Of a DNA stretch of 64,000 nucleotides, positions 18,737 through 27,064 are shown piece after piece (the first letter of the stretch is position 1; the number at the start of each line of letters is the position of its first letter). This DNA is from Nonomuraea wenchangensis (GTDB lineage: Bacteria; Actinomycetota; Actinomycetes; Streptosporangiales; Streptosporangiaceae). A program made the position numbers and the translations under genes. The notes under the pieces are model-generated. The model saw only the letters and a program-made list of their open reading frames with translations, was not told the DNA's origin and did no database searches. The DNA lies in assembly GCF_900111685.1 (NCBI RefSeq), contig NZ_FOHX01000005.1:62001-126000 (forward strand), in the 5' to 3' direction.

Positions 18737-19579
18737 CTACACCTCCGAGGTGTCGGTGAGGGTGGCCAAGAAGTCGGGAAGCTCGTCGGGCTTGAGGAGC
18801 ACCTCGCGGGCTTTGGAGCCTTCGCTCGGGCCGACCACGTTGCGGCTCTCCAGCAGGTCCATGAGCCGTCCGGCCTTAGCGAAGCCGACCCGTAGTTTGC
18901 GCTGGAGCATCGACGTGGAGCCGAACTGGGTGGTGATGACGAGCTCGGCGGCTTGGACGAGCAGGTCGAGGTCGTCGCCGATCTCCTCGTCGATCTCGCG
19001 GCGGGCTGGCTTGGCCGCGATGTCGTCGCGGTAGTCGGCGCGGGCCTGCGCCTTGCAGTGCGCGACGATGCCGGCGATCTCCTTGTCGGACACGAACGCG
19101 TTCTGGATGCGGATCGGCTTGCTGGCTCCCATGGGGACGAACAGGGCGTCGCCCTGCCCGATCAGCTTGTCAGCGCCGGGCTGGTCGAGGATGACCCGCG
19201 AGTCGGTGAGGGAGGAGACGGCGAACGCCAGCCGGGACGGCACGTTGGCCTTGATCAGGCCGGTGACGACGTCCACCGAGGGGCGCTGGGTGGCGATCAC
19301 CAGGTGGATGCCGGCGGCGCGGGCGAACTGCGTGATGCGCACGATCGAGTCCTCGACGTCCTTGGGGGCGACCATCATCAGGTCGGCGAGCTCGTCCACG
19401 ATGACGAGCAGGTACGGCTGGTGCACCGGCGCCGGTGCGTGTTCGGCGATCCAGGCATCGATCAGTTTGCCTGTGTACGAGGTCGACATCAGGCAGGACA
19501 CCCCGACCGGCGCTGCTGCCGGAATCGTCGTGACCACGACCAGACCTATGCCGACCAAGACGGCGATGCGCCACCCCAC
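18737..19579 (-). CDS. Headless FtsK/SpoIIIE-type DNA translocase (truncated, chimeric)
   Basis: This 280-residue protein corresponds to the C-terminal part of an FtsK-type motor. It keeps Walker B ([14 protein letters not shown], about residues 56-69), the [20 protein letters not shown] stretch, the [14 protein letters not shown] region and the DNA-reading gamma-like winged helix ([20 protein letters not shown]). The entire Walker A half is missing. In its place is a short membrane-like leader ([20 protein letters not shown]) joined in frame to [18 protein letters not shown]. The GTG start has AGGGGG upstream. Without the P-loop it should not hydrolyse ATP, so it is probably a deletion product of a conjugative or chromosomal ftsK-like gene, though the frame is intact. 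Confidence 0.75.
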   Translation of the reverse strand: MGWRIAVLVGIGLVVVTTIPAAAPVGVSCLMSTSYTGKLIDAWIAEHAPAPVHQPYLLVIVDELADLMMVAPKDVEDSIVRITQFARAAGIHLVIATQRPSVDVVTGLIKANVPSRLAFAVSSLTDSRVILDQPGADKLIGQGDALFVPMGASKPIRIQNAFVSDKEIAGIVAHCKAQARADYRDDIAAKPARREIDEEIGDDLDLLVQAAELVITTQFGSTSMLQRKLRVGFAKAGRLMDLLESRNVVGPSEGSKAREVLLKPDELPDFLATLTDTSEV

Positions 19580-19647
19580 TGCTGCCCCCTGATCACGTCG
19601 ACCGGCGCCCCAGCATGCCCTGTCTGAATCACAACCAGAACAAGCCC

Positions 19648-19763
19648 GGGGCCGCCCATCGCGCTGGTCTACCAGACCGCCAAGGGGCCCCGGATCCGCG
19701 CCACGCTCGCGATGTTCTTCTTCCTGAGCGCTGCGGACGGCCGTGCTCGTCGTGGCCGCGGTG
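19648..19763 (+). pseudogene. Broken second copy of the TauE/SafE gene
   Basis: Bases 19648-19731 match 14333-14416 (82 of 84) and 19733-19763 match 14558-14588 (30 of 31). The copy lacks the first 431 and the last 57 bases of the gene and 141 internal bases, with one extra T at the join, so the frame is lost. It lies exactly at the right edge of the degraded element. Confidence 0.88.
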
Positions 19764-19777
19764 CCGGGGGCCGAGGC

Positions 19778-20734
19778 TCACATGGTGGATCCAGGCCCGT
19801 CGCGCAGGCGTCGCACGAGGTCGTCGGCGGCCTCCGGCCATCGCGGGTGGTCGAAGGCGAAGCCCGCTTCGAGCAGGCGACCGGGGACGACGCGGCGACT
19901 CTTCAGCAGGAGTTCGGTATCCGAGCGCAGCGCGAACGCGCCGAGCTCGGCCATCCACTTCGTCGCGGGCAGGCCCACGGGAACACCCCACGCGGCGCGC
20001 AGCACGCGCATGAACGTACGTTGCGGTAAAGGGACAGGAGCGGCGAGGTTCACCGGCCCGGCGAGGTCATCCCGGTCGGCCAGGAACTCGACGGCGCGGA
20101 CGAAGTCGCGGTCATGGATCCAGGACACGTACTGCGCGCCGCCGGCGACCGGGCCGCCGAGTCCGAGGCGCACGAGCCGCAGCAGGACCTCGAAGACGCC
20201 GCCACGGTCGGGACTCATCACCATGGCGGTGCGCATGCTGACCTTGCGCGTGTGCGGGGTCTCGGCTTGCTCCTGCGCCCGCTCCCACGCTTTCGCGATC
20301 TCGACGCTGTAGGCCCAGTAGCCCGGCACGCCGGGTTCGGTGCCGCCGAGCTCGCCGGTCACCTCGTCGTTGGGGGCGTCGAAGCGGTGGGCGTAAACGG
20401 TGGCGGTGCTCATCTGAAGCCAGACCTGGGGAGGCCGTACGGCGGCCGCGACCGCCTCGCCCACCACCCGGGCGGAACGCACCCGCGAGTCCATCATGGC
20501 CCGCAGATTGTCAGGCGTGTAGCGACAGTTGACGCTGCGTCCGGCCAGGTTGATCACTACGTCGCTGCCGTCGATCTCCTTCGCCCATGGGCCGAGTGTC
20601 TCGGCGTCCCAGCGGACGTCGCGATCGCGCACCGGCCGCCTGGTCAGGATCACGACGTCATGGCCCGCCGCGGTCAGCGCGCGACTGAGGATGGTGCCGA
20701 CCTGCCCGGTTCCCCCGGGTATCACGATCTTCAT
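19778..20734 (-). CDS. TIGR01777-type NAD(P)-dependent epimerase/oxidoreductase
   Basis: This 318-residue extended short-chain dehydrogenase is of the TIGR01777 group (YfcH/DUF1731 type). The nucleotide-binding motif is GGTGQVG (residues 7-13) after the first strand MKIVIPG. VVINLAGRSVNCRYT is the group's signature, YWAYSVEIAKAWE contains the YxxxK-like catalytic pair, and the C-terminal DUF1731 tail has LPATKWMAELGAFALRSDTELLLKSRRVVPGRL. The physiological substrate of the family is not established. The gene runs toward the broken TauE copy and is divergent from the sugar transporter operon. Confidence 0.9.
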   Translation of the reverse strand: MKIVIPGGTGQVGTILSRALTAAGHDVVILTRRPVRDRDVRWDAETLGPWAKEIDGSDVVINLAGRSVNCRYTPDNLRAMMDSRVRSARVVGEAVAAAVRPPQVWLQMSTATVYAHRFDAPNDEVTGELGGTEPGVPGYWAYSVEIAKAWERAQEQAETPHTRKVSMRTAMVMSPDRGGVFEVLLRLVRLGLGGPVAGGAQYVSWIHDRDFVRAVEFLADRDDLAGPVNLAAPVPLPQRTFMRVLRAAWGVPVGLPATKWMAELGAFALRSDTELLLKSRRVVPGRLLEAGFAFDHPRWPEAADDLVRRLRDGPGSTM

Positions 20735-20846
20735 CCGGCTTCCCCCAAGGTGAGTGGGATAAGCCTAGCGCGGCTGGCTGAACACGTTCAAAAGCGCCAC
20801 AGCCTTAAAGCCCAGGAGTCCGGCAGGTTGATCCTACGTTTCTGGA

Positions 20847-20862
20847 TTGTTACCCGAAACAA
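20847..20862 (+). promoter_or_regulatory. Candidate ROK operator upstream of sugar transporter
   Basis: TTGTT-ACCCGA-AACAA (20847-20862) is a 5-base inverted repeat in the A/T-rich leader of the sugar transporter. Its TTGTT...AACAA form resembles xylose operators bound by ROK-family XylR proteins, and a ROK gene ends this operon. The assignment is inferred. Confidence 0.45.
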
Positions 20863-20910
20863 CAAACTCCCGGCCCGGACCCCCTTCCAAAGCAGGCTGT
20901 ACGGGAATAC

Positions 20911-20925
20911 GTTGCCGCAAACAAC
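20911..20925 (+). promoter_or_regulatory. Second candidate ROK half-site pair
   Basis: GTTG-CCGCAAA-CAAC (20911-20925) lies 39 bases before the binding-protein ATG and resembles the upstream TTGTT...AACAA site in half-site sequence but with seven bases between arms. It may overlap the promoter or leader. Confidence 0.3.
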
Positions 20926-20963
20926 ATTCATCCGGGCCCCTCCGGAAGAAAGGACCCTGCACC

Positions 20964-22079
20964 ATGCGCAAGGGGATCCTCAGCCTGACCGCCGCGGCAG
21001 CCGCGCTCGCCCTCGGTCTCACCGCCTGCGGGGGCGACAGCGGTCAGACCACCACGTCGACCACCTCCGAGTCGGCCACGGCGGCGGCCAAGGCCGGCAA
21101 GATCGGCGTCATCCTGCCGGACAGCAAGTCCTCGGCCCGTTGGGAGACGGCGGACCGTAAGTACCTCGAAGAGGCGTTCAAGGCCGCCGGCGTCGAGTAC
21201 GACATCCAGAACGCCCAGAACGACAAGACGGCGTTCCAGACCATCGCCGACCAGATGATCACGAACGGCGCCACCGTTCTCATGATCGTCAACCTGGACA
21301 GCGGCAGCGGCAAGGCCGTCATCGACAAGGCCAAGTCGCAGGGCGTCGCCGTGATCGACTACGACCGGCTCACCCTCGGCGGCGGCGCCGCCTACTACGT
21401 CAGCTTCGACAACACCAAGGTCGGCACCCTCCAGGGTGAGGGCCTGTCGAAGTGCCTGACGGACAAGAAGGCGGACAAGCCCATCGTCGCCTACCTCAAC
21501 GGCTCTCCCACCGACAACAACGCCACGCTGTTCAAGGCGGGCTACGACGGTGTGCTCAAGCCGAAGTTCGACTCCGGCGACTACGTCAAGGGCCCCGAGG
21601 AGTCGGTGCCCGACTGGGACAACACCAAGGCCGGCACGCTCTTCGAGCAGATGCTGACCGAGCAGCCGAAGATCGCCGGCGTCCTGGCCGCCAACGACGG
21701 TCTCGGCAACGCCGCCATCACGATCCTGAAGAAGAACGGGCTCAACGGCAAGGTCCCGGTCACCGGCCAGGACGCCACCGTCCAGGGCCTGCAGAACATC
21801 CTCGCCGGCGACCAGTGCATGACCGTCTACAAGGCGGTCAAGAAGGAGGCCGACGCCGGGGCCAAGCTGGCGGTGGCGCTGGCCAAGGGCGAGAAGCCCA
21901 CGGCGAGCTCCAGCGTCAAGGACCCGGAGAGCGGGCAGGACGTCCCCGCCGAGCTCATGGAGCCGCAGGCCATCTACGCCGACAACGTCAAGGACGTGGT
22001 GGCCGACGGTTACGTGACCAAGGAGGAACTGTGCACCGGTGACTTCGCCGCGAAGTGCACCGAGGCCGGAATTCAGTAG
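20964..22079 (+). CDS. Sugar ABC transporter substrate-binding lipoprotein (xylose/ribose type)
   Basis: This 371-residue exported lipoprotein has a signal peptide ending in the lipobox LTAC, with lipidated Cys22, then a Thr/Ser linker and a type-1 periplasmic-binding fold. Segments such as KIGVILPDSKSSARWETADRKYLEEAF and VAVIDYDRLTLGGGAAYYVSFDN (about residues 127-149) are characteristic of XylF/ChvE-type proteins, and VPVTGQDATVQGLQNILAGDQCMTVYK is the C-terminal lobe signature. Xylose or a related monosaccharide is the likely ligand. The first gene of a four-gene set, it is separated from the ATPase gene by an 11-bp-stem hairpin that could favour its higher expression. Confidence 0.92.
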   Translation: MRKGILSLTAAAAALALGLTACGGDSGQTTTSTTSESATAAAKAGKIGVILPDSKSSARWETADRKYLEEAFKAAGVEYDIQNAQNDKTAFQTIADQMITNGATVLMIVNLDSGSGKAVIDKAKSQGVAVIDYDRLTLGGGAAYYVSFDNTKVGTLQGEGLSKCLTDKKADKPIVAYLNGSPTDNNATLFKAGYDGVLKPKFDSGDYVKGPEESVPDWDNTKAGTLFEQMLTEQPKIAGVLAANDGLGNAAITILKKNGLNGKVPVTGQDATVQGLQNILAGDQCMTVYKAVKKEADAGAKLAVALAKGEKPTASSSVKDPESGQDVPAELMEPQAIYADNVKDVVADGYVTKEELCTGDFAAKCTEAGIQ

Positions 22080-22088
22080 AACCGAGAG

Positions 22089-22124
22089 GGGTACGGCCCG
22101 CGTCACCAGCGCGGGGCCGTACCC
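22089..22124 (+). other. Intercistronic hairpin after sugar-binding protein gene
   Basis: GGGTACGGCCC (22089-22099) pairs perfectly with GGGCCGTACCC (22114-22124), extended by GCG/CGC inside with one bulge. It lies between the binding-protein stop and the ATPase start and has no T-tract, so partial attenuation or message stabilisation is more likely than full termination. Confidence 0.75.
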
Positions 22125-22142
22125 TCCCCTCTAGGGAGCCCC

Positions 22143-22907
22143 ATGACCCCCCTCCTTGAAGTGCGCGGGATCGACAAGAGCTTCGGTCCGGTCAAAGTCC
22201 TGCACAACGTAGAGTTCTCCGCCTACGCCGGCGAGGTGACCGCACTGGTCGGCGACAACGGGGCGGGCAAGTCCACCCTGGTCAAGTGCATCGGCGGCAT
22301 CTACCCGATCGACGGCGGCGAGATCTTCTTCGACGGCAAGCCGGTGCAGATCCACACCCCGCGCGACGCCGGCGAGCTGGGCATCGAGATCGTCTACCAG
22401 GACCTGGCCCTGTGCGACAACCTGGACATCGTCCAGAACATGTTCCTCGGCCGGGAGCGCAAGAGCGGGCTCCTGCTCGACGAGGACTCCATGGAGGAGC
22501 TCGCCGAGAAGACCCTCAGCAGCCTGTCCGTGCGCACCGTGAAGTCCATCAGGCAGCAGGTCTCCAGCCTGTCCGGCGGGCAGCGGCAGACCGTCGCCAT
22601 CGCCAAGGCCGTGCTGTGGAACAGCAAGGTCGTCATCCTCGACGAGCCCACCGCCGCCCTGGGCGTGGCCCAGACCGCGCAGGTGCTCGAACTGGTCCGC
22701 AGGCTGGCCGACACCGGCCTCGCCGTCGTCCTCATCTCGCACAACATGAACGACGTGTTCGCCGTCTCCGACCGGATCGCGGCCCTCTACCTCGGCAGGA
22801 TGGCCGCCCAGGTCAAGACCTCCGACCTGACGCACGCGCAGGTCGTGGAACTGATCACCGCAGGCCGCAGCGGGGAACTCGGTCTCAAGAACGGGGTCAC
22901 CCCATGA
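22143..22907 (+). CDS. Sugar ABC transporter ATP-binding protein (single-domain)
   Basis: This 254-residue ATPase has Walker A GDNGAGKST (residues 37-45), the Q-loop in YQDLALCDNLDIVQNMF, signature LSGGQRQ and Walker B VVILDEPTAALG followed by an LISHNMNDVFAVSD switch. Unlike RbsA/XylG (about 500 residues, two fused domains) it has one domain, which fits the short FrcA-like class and requires a homodimer. It ends in an ATGA overlap with the permease. It provides the energy for monosaccharide uptake at the inner face of the membrane. Confidence 0.93.
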   Translation: MTPLLEVRGIDKSFGPVKVLHNVEFSAYAGEVTALVGDNGAGKSTLVKCIGGIYPIDGGEIFFDGKPVQIHTPRDAGELGIEIVYQDLALCDNLDIVQNMFLGRERKSGLLLDEDSMEELAEKTLSSLSVRTVKSIRQQVSSLSGGQRQTVAIAKAVLWNSKVVILDEPTAALGVAQTAQVLELVRRLADTGLAVVLISHNMNDVFAVSDRIAALYLGRMAAQVKTSDLTHAQVVELITAGRSGELGLKNGVTP

Positions 22908-24166
22908 GCAAGGTCAAGGAACTGCCCGGCGAGGCCATCGTCGCCGCGACGCAGGCCCCGTCCATCGGCAACAGCTTCCGCGCGTACGTCCAGCGGGTGC
23001 GCGGCGGCGACATGGGTTCGCTGCCCGCCGTCCTCGGCCTGGTGGTGCTCTGCGCGGTCTTCGCGATCGCCCGTCCCTCGTTCGTCACCGCGATCAACTT
23101 CGCCAACCTCTTCACCCAGGGCGCCGCGATCACGCTCATCGCGATGGGCCTGGTGTTCGTGCTGCTGCTCGGCGAGATCGATCTGTCCGCCGGGTACGCG
23201 AGCGGCGTCTGCGCGGCGGTGCTCGCCGTCACCCTCGCCAGTCTCGGCCTGCCCTGGTACGTGTGCGCGCTGGCCGCCATCCTCACCGGCGTGGTCATCG
23301 GCGTCGTGCTCGGCGCGCTGGTGGCCAAGGTCGGCATACCGTCGTTCGTGGTGACGCTGGCCGCCTTCCTCGCCTTCCAGGGCCTGGTCCTGGTGCTGGT
23401 GAAGGAGGGCACGAACATCTCGGTCCGCGACCCGGTGATCGTCGCCATCGCGAACAAGAACCTGGAGCCGTGGCTCGGCTGGGCGCTCTACGCCGTCTGC
23501 GTGGGCGTCTTCGCGGCCATCCAGCTCGTCAGGGCCACGCGTCGCGCCAAGCGCGGCCTCACCGCCGACCCGCTCTCGCTCATCGCCTTCCGCGTGGGGA
23601 CGCTGGCGGTGCTGGCCGGCGTCGCGGTGTTCGTGCTCAACCTGGAGCGCAGCCGCAACCCGGCGCTGGTCTCGCTCACCGGCGTGCCGATCGTGGTGCC
23701 GGTCATCCTGGTGCTGCTGGTCGTGTGGACGGTCATCCTGCGCCGCACGTCGTTCGGCCGCCACCTGTACGCGGTCGGCGGCAACACCGAGGCCGCCCGC
23801 CGGGCCGGCATCCCGGTCGACCGGCTCAAGATCAGCGCGTTCGTGATCTGCTCGGCGATGGCCGCCGTCGGCGGCATCGTGGCCGCCTCCCGCGCCAGCT
23901 CCGTCGACCCCAACACGGGCGGCAGCTCCGTCCTGCTGTACGCGGTCGGCGCCGCGGTCATCGGCGGCACGAGCCTGTTCGGCGGCAAGGGCCGGGTGCT
24001 CGACGCCGTGCTCGGCGGCGCCGTGGTGGCCGTCATCGAGAACGGCATGGGCCTCATGGGCTACGGAGCCAGCGTCAAGTATCTGGTCACGGGGTGCGTG
24101 CTGCTCCTCGCCGCGGGTGTCGACGCCCTGGCGCGCAGGCGGGCGGCTGCCGCTGGTCTAAGGTGA
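22904..24166 (+). CDS. Sugar ABC transporter permease (XylH type)
   Basis: This 420-residue permease is of the branched RbsC/XylH family. It has about ten to twelve hydrophobic helices and the family segments LIAMGLVFVLLLGEIDLSAG (first core helix pair), KVGIPSFVVTLAAFLAFQGL, and RRTSFGRHLYAVGGNTEAAR (cytoplasmic coupling loop, about residues 279-298), followed by AGIPVDRLKISAF. The length and extra central helices match XylH rather than the shorter RbsC. The frame is open well upstream; the ATG at 22904 overlaps the ATPase stop. It works with the preceding ATPase and binding protein. Confidence 0.93.
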   Translation: MSKVKELPGEAIVAATQAPSIGNSFRAYVQRVRGGDMGSLPAVLGLVVLCAVFAIARPSFVTAINFANLFTQGAAITLIAMGLVFVLLLGEIDLSAGYASGVCAAVLAVTLASLGLPWYVCALAAILTGVVIGVVLGALVAKVGIPSFVVTLAAFLAFQGLVLVLVKEGTNISVRDPVIVAIANKNLEPWLGWALYAVCVGVFAAIQLVRATRRAKRGLTADPLSLIAFRVGTLAVLAGVAVFVLNLERSRNPALVSLTGVPIVVPVILVLLVVWTVILRRTSFGRHLYAVGGNTEAARRAGIPVDRLKISAFVICSAMAAVGGIVAASRASSVDPNTGGSSVLLYAVGAAVIGGTSLFGGKGRVLDAVLGGAVVAVIENGMGLMGYGASVKYLVTGCVLLLAAGVDALARRRAAAAGLR

Positions 24167-24201
24167 TCAGCGACCCGCAGCCTCTCAAGGAACCCCAGAT
24201 C

Positions 24202-25407
24202 ATGCGTGCCGGCCCCTCTCAGGAGGACATCAGGCGCCACAACCTCGGCGCGCTCCTTCGCCACGTCCACCTGGGCGGGCCGACCTCGCGTGCCGAGCTC
24301 ACCTCCAAGATGGGGCTCAACCGCAGTACGATCATGGCGCTGACCTCCGATCTCACGGCGGCGGGGCTCGTACGCGAGGAGCTGCCCCGCGAGACCGGCC
24401 GGGCCGGCCGCCCCTCGCTCGTGGTCCGCCCGGAGTCGTCGCGGGTCTACGTGTTCGCCTTCGACGTGGGGCCCGACCGGCTCGCGGTCGCGCGCGTGGG
24501 GCTGGGCGGGGTCATACTCGACCGGCGCGAGTCCGTACGCCGCCGCGGCGCGTTCGAGCTGGACGAGCTGACCGGCGCGCTGGCCGGCTTCGCCCGGCAG
24601 ATGCGCCGCAAGACGAGGGCCGACACCGTGTGCGTGGGCGCGGCGGCGGCCGTGTCCGGCGGGGTGCGTAAGGCCGACGGCGTGGTCACCTTCGGCCCCA
24701 ACCTCAAGGCGGAGGAGGTGCCGTTCGGCGAGGAGCTGGGCCGCAAGCTCGGCCTGGGCCTGCCGGTCAGCGTCGGCAACGACGCCAACCTGGCCGCGCT
24801 GGCCGAGCACAGCCGGGGCGTCGGCGTCGCCGTCAGGGACTTCATCTACCTGCACGGCGACGTGGGCATCGGCGGCGGCATCATCGCCGGCGGCCAGTTG
24901 CTCGGCGGACACGAGGGCTACGGCGGCGAGGTCGGCCACATGGTCGTCAACCCGGGCGGCCGGGCGTGCGGCTGCGGCTCGCACGGGTGCCTGGAGGCCG
25001 AGGTGGGGGAGCGCGCCCTGCTGGAGGCGGCCGGCCGCTTCGGCGCCGGACAGCAGGGCCGCGACGCGGTCCGGGCCGTGGTCGAGGCGGCCGACCGCGG
25101 CGACATCGTCGCCCAGGAGGCGCTGAGCCGCACCGGCGAATGGCTCGGTCTCGGCGTCGCCAACCTCGTCAACATCTTCAACCCCGAGATGGTGATCTTC
25201 GGCGGCATGCTGCGTGAGATCTATCTCGGCTCGGCCGCGCAGGTGCGTACGCAGCTCACCCTGCACGCCATGGCGCCGCAGCGCGAGCAGGTGCGGCTGC
25301 GCACCTCCGCGCTCGGCGACTCCGCCACCCTGGTCGGCGCGGCGGAGCTGGCCTTCGCGCACGTTCTCGCCGACCCCCTGGAGGTCCTGGCCCGCGCGAA
25401 CGGCTGA
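24202..25407 (+). CDS. ROK family transcriptional regulator (XylR-like)
   Basis: This 401-residue regulator has an N-terminal winged helix (RRHNLGALLRHVHLGGPTSRAELTSKMGLNRSTI across residues 11-44) and a ROK sugar-kinase-fold domain. The zinc-binding motif is His246 with Cys256, Cys258 and Cys263 (GRACGCGSHGCLE). Asp194 in VGNDAN sits where sugar kinases have their catalytic base, but the N-terminal HTH and the xylR-like layout point to a regulator, not a kinase. It is the last gene of the transporter operon, 35 bases after the permease, so it likely controls this operon through the upstream TTGTT...AACAA sites. Effector xylose is inferred. Confidence 0.9.
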   Translation: MRAGPSQEDIRRHNLGALLRHVHLGGPTSRAELTSKMGLNRSTIMALTSDLTAAGLVREELPRETGRAGRPSLVVRPESSRVYVFAFDVGPDRLAVARVGLGGVILDRRESVRRRGAFELDELTGALAGFARQMRRKTRADTVCVGAAAAVSGGVRKADGVVTFGPNLKAEEVPFGEELGRKLGLGLPVSVGNDANLAALAEHSRGVGVAVRDFIYLHGDVGIGGGIIAGGQLLGGHEGYGGEVGHMVVNPGGRACGCGSHGCLEAEVGERALLEAAGRFGAGQQGRDAVRAVVEAADRGDIVAQEALSRTGEWLGLGVANLVNIFNPEMVIFGGMLREIYLGSAAQVRTQLTLHAMAPQREQVRLRTSALGDSATLVGAAELAFAHVLADPLEVLARANG

Positions 25408-25416
25408 CCGCCCGGC

Positions 25417-26184
25417 TCAGCCCACTTTCGCCCGCGCCGCCGTCCAGGTGTTGCAGAAGCCGGTGGCCCCGCCCCGGTAGCCGCGGTCCTGCCAGAACGC
25501 CAGGTTGCGCGGCTTGCCGTGCACCTCGCTCTCCTCCGCCTGCCGCACCGCGGCCAGCCAGTCGTCCCATGCGATGCCCGGCCCGATCGACTTCAGCGCG
25601 GCGCTGTAGAAGACGCCCGCGTAGCACTCGGCCTGCATCTCCAGCCGGTGGCTCAGCATCGTGCGCGCCCGCTGCGAGGCCGGCAGGTACAGCGCCTCGT
25701 GCGCTTTCAGCACCCCGGTGAGCTGCTGGACGTGGTGGCCCCACTCGTGGGCGACCGAGTGGGCGACGTTCATCCTGAACGGGTCGCGCAGGTCCTGCCG
25801 GGTGATGCGGATGACGATCGCCCGCTGGTCCGGGCAGTAGTGCGCGCCCGCGCCCGAGACGCGCCCGCAGACCGAGTCCGCGCCGGAGGTGATCGTCACC
25901 TCGGGCGAGCTGTACGGCAGCCCGGCCGCCGCGAACCGCTCCCCCCAGAAGCGGTCCGCGCACGCCGCCATGGCCCGGTGGAAGGCGCGCAGCGAGCCCG
26001 CCGACCCCACCTTGATCGCCGGCACCGCGCAGCTCAGCCGGGGCGAGTCCCCGCCCATGACGTCGGACAACGACGCCTGCCCGGTGCGCGGCGCGGCCAG
26101 CGCGGGCTCACTCGCGACCACGCCCGCGATCAGGCAGGGGGCCACGAACGCGACCACCGCCACCGGCACGAGAACAGTGCGCAC
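25417..26184 (-). CDS. Secreted neutral zinc metallopeptidase (PF04228 type), copy 2
   Basis: This 255-residue protein has a cleavable-looking signal peptide (about residues 1-30, ending SEPALA). The zinc motif is HEWGHH (146-151), with Trp where the other copies have Tyr, and MLSHRLEMQAECYAGVF follows as the third-ligand helix. Paired cysteines and the C-terminal FCNTW motif are shared with its paralogues. It is the first of three tandem genes read in the same direction, though each has its own gap. It converges with the ROK regulator with only nine bases between the stops. Substrate is unknown. Confidence 0.88.
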   Translation of the reverse strand: MRTVLVPVAVVAFVAPCLIAGVVASEPALAAPRTGQASLSDVMGGDSPRLSCAVPAIKVGSAGSLRAFHRAMAACADRFWGERFAAAGLPYSSPEVTITSGADSVCGRVSGAGAHYCPDQRAIVIRITRQDLRDPFRMNVAHSVAHEWGHHVQQLTGVLKAHEALYLPASQRARTMLSHRLEMQAECYAGVFYSAALKSIGPGIAWDDWLAAVRQAEESEVHGKPRNLAFWQDRGYRGGATGFCNTWTAARAKVG

Positions 26185-26218
26185 GATGGCGGATCATAGA
26201 TCAATATGTCCTCTTTTG

Positions 26219-27019
26219 TTAGGACACCTTGGACTTAGGTGCCTTCCACGTGTTGCAGGCCGCCGCCGACTCCTTGGCGAAGCCGCGCTCCAGCCAGTAG
26301 CCGACGTTCGCGCCGCCGCCGTGGGTCTCCTCGCCGGGCTCCTTCAGCCCGAAGACCGACAGGAAGGAGCCGCTGCCGTTGTTCCTGACGAGGTAGTACC
26401 AGTCGTCGTGGGAGCGGCCGAGCGAGTGCCACACGTCGCCGATGAACGCCGCGCCCAGGCACTCGGCCTGCAGCTCGTAGCGGCGGCTCTCGTCGAGGAC
26501 GCGCCGGGTGTTCTTGCCGGTGTACTCGGTGCCGGCGTCGAGCATGCCGGTGAGCTGCTGGACGTGGTGGCCGTACTCGTGCGCGAGCACCGCCATGAGC
26601 CGCAGGTCGTCCGGGTTGCGCAGGAAGTCGGGGGAGAGCCAGTAGGTGATCTTGTTGTTGCGCGTGCAGTAGAGGGCCTGCGCGCCGGCGGGGAAGCGGC
26701 CGCAGCCCGTCTTCGCGCCGAGCTTGGTGATGACCTGGAACGACGGCTTGCTGAACTTGTAGCCGGCCTTCCTGATCTTCGGTGCCCAGGCCTCGTTGAG
26801 GCAGTCGAGCACCCCGGTGAGGTACTTCTTCACGTCCTGCGGGTCGCCTGGCGCGGCCTGCTCCTCCTGGCACGTCCCGAGGTCGAGCTCGCCGGACTTG
26901 TAGACCGGATTGGCGGTCAGCACCGGCTTGTACGCCGGAGCGGCCGCCGCGTGAGCCGTGCCGCCTAACAGCACGCTCGTCAGGACGCCCGCCAGGAGCG
27001 TCGATCGAGGGATACGCAT
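26219..27019 (-). CDS. Secreted neutral zinc metallopeptidase (PF04228 type), copy 3
   Basis: This 266-residue secreted peptidase has a signal peptide of about 25 residues (LLGGTAHAAAA). The zinc motif HEYGHH lies at 147-152 and the third-ligand helix contains RRYELQAECLGAAFIGD. The LDCLNEAW and FLRNPDDLRLMAVLAHEYGH segments and the C-terminal ACNTW are family features. Compared with copy 2, it retains the classic HEYGHH. It is in tandem with copies 2 and 4, likely by gene duplication, though sequence divergence suggests this is not recent. Confidence 0.88.
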   Translation of the reverse strand: MRIPRSTLLAGVLTSVLLGGTAHAAAAPAYKPVLTANPVYKSGELDLGTCQEEQAAPGDPQDVKKYLTGVLDCLNEAWAPKIRKAGYKFSKPSFQVITKLGAKTGCGRFPAGAQALYCTRNNKITYWLSPDFLRNPDDLRLMAVLAHEYGHHVQQLTGMLDAGTEYTGKNTRRVLDESRRYELQAECLGAAFIGDVWHSLGRSHDDWYYLVRNNGSGSFLSVFGLKEPGEETHGGGANVGYWLERGFAKESAAACNTWKAPKSKVS

Positions 27020-27064
27020 GGGACGGCACCCTAGTGAAGACGGAGCTCCAGGTAAAGAACGTTT

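Larger units (their letters stand above)
15650..19647. mobile_element. Remnant of an integrated element (actinomycete ICE or prophage type)
   Basis: The stretch holds only small orphan genes, a helix-turn-helix fragment, a Cys/His-rich small protein of a kind found in mobile actinomycete elements, and a truncated FtsK motor. It has long non-coding gaps and visibly lower GC around 17.55-18.1 kb, in sharp contrast to the dense housekeeping genes on both sides. No integrase, replication protein or att sites were identified, so it is probably decayed. The right edge abuts a broken TauE copy. Confidence 0.5.
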
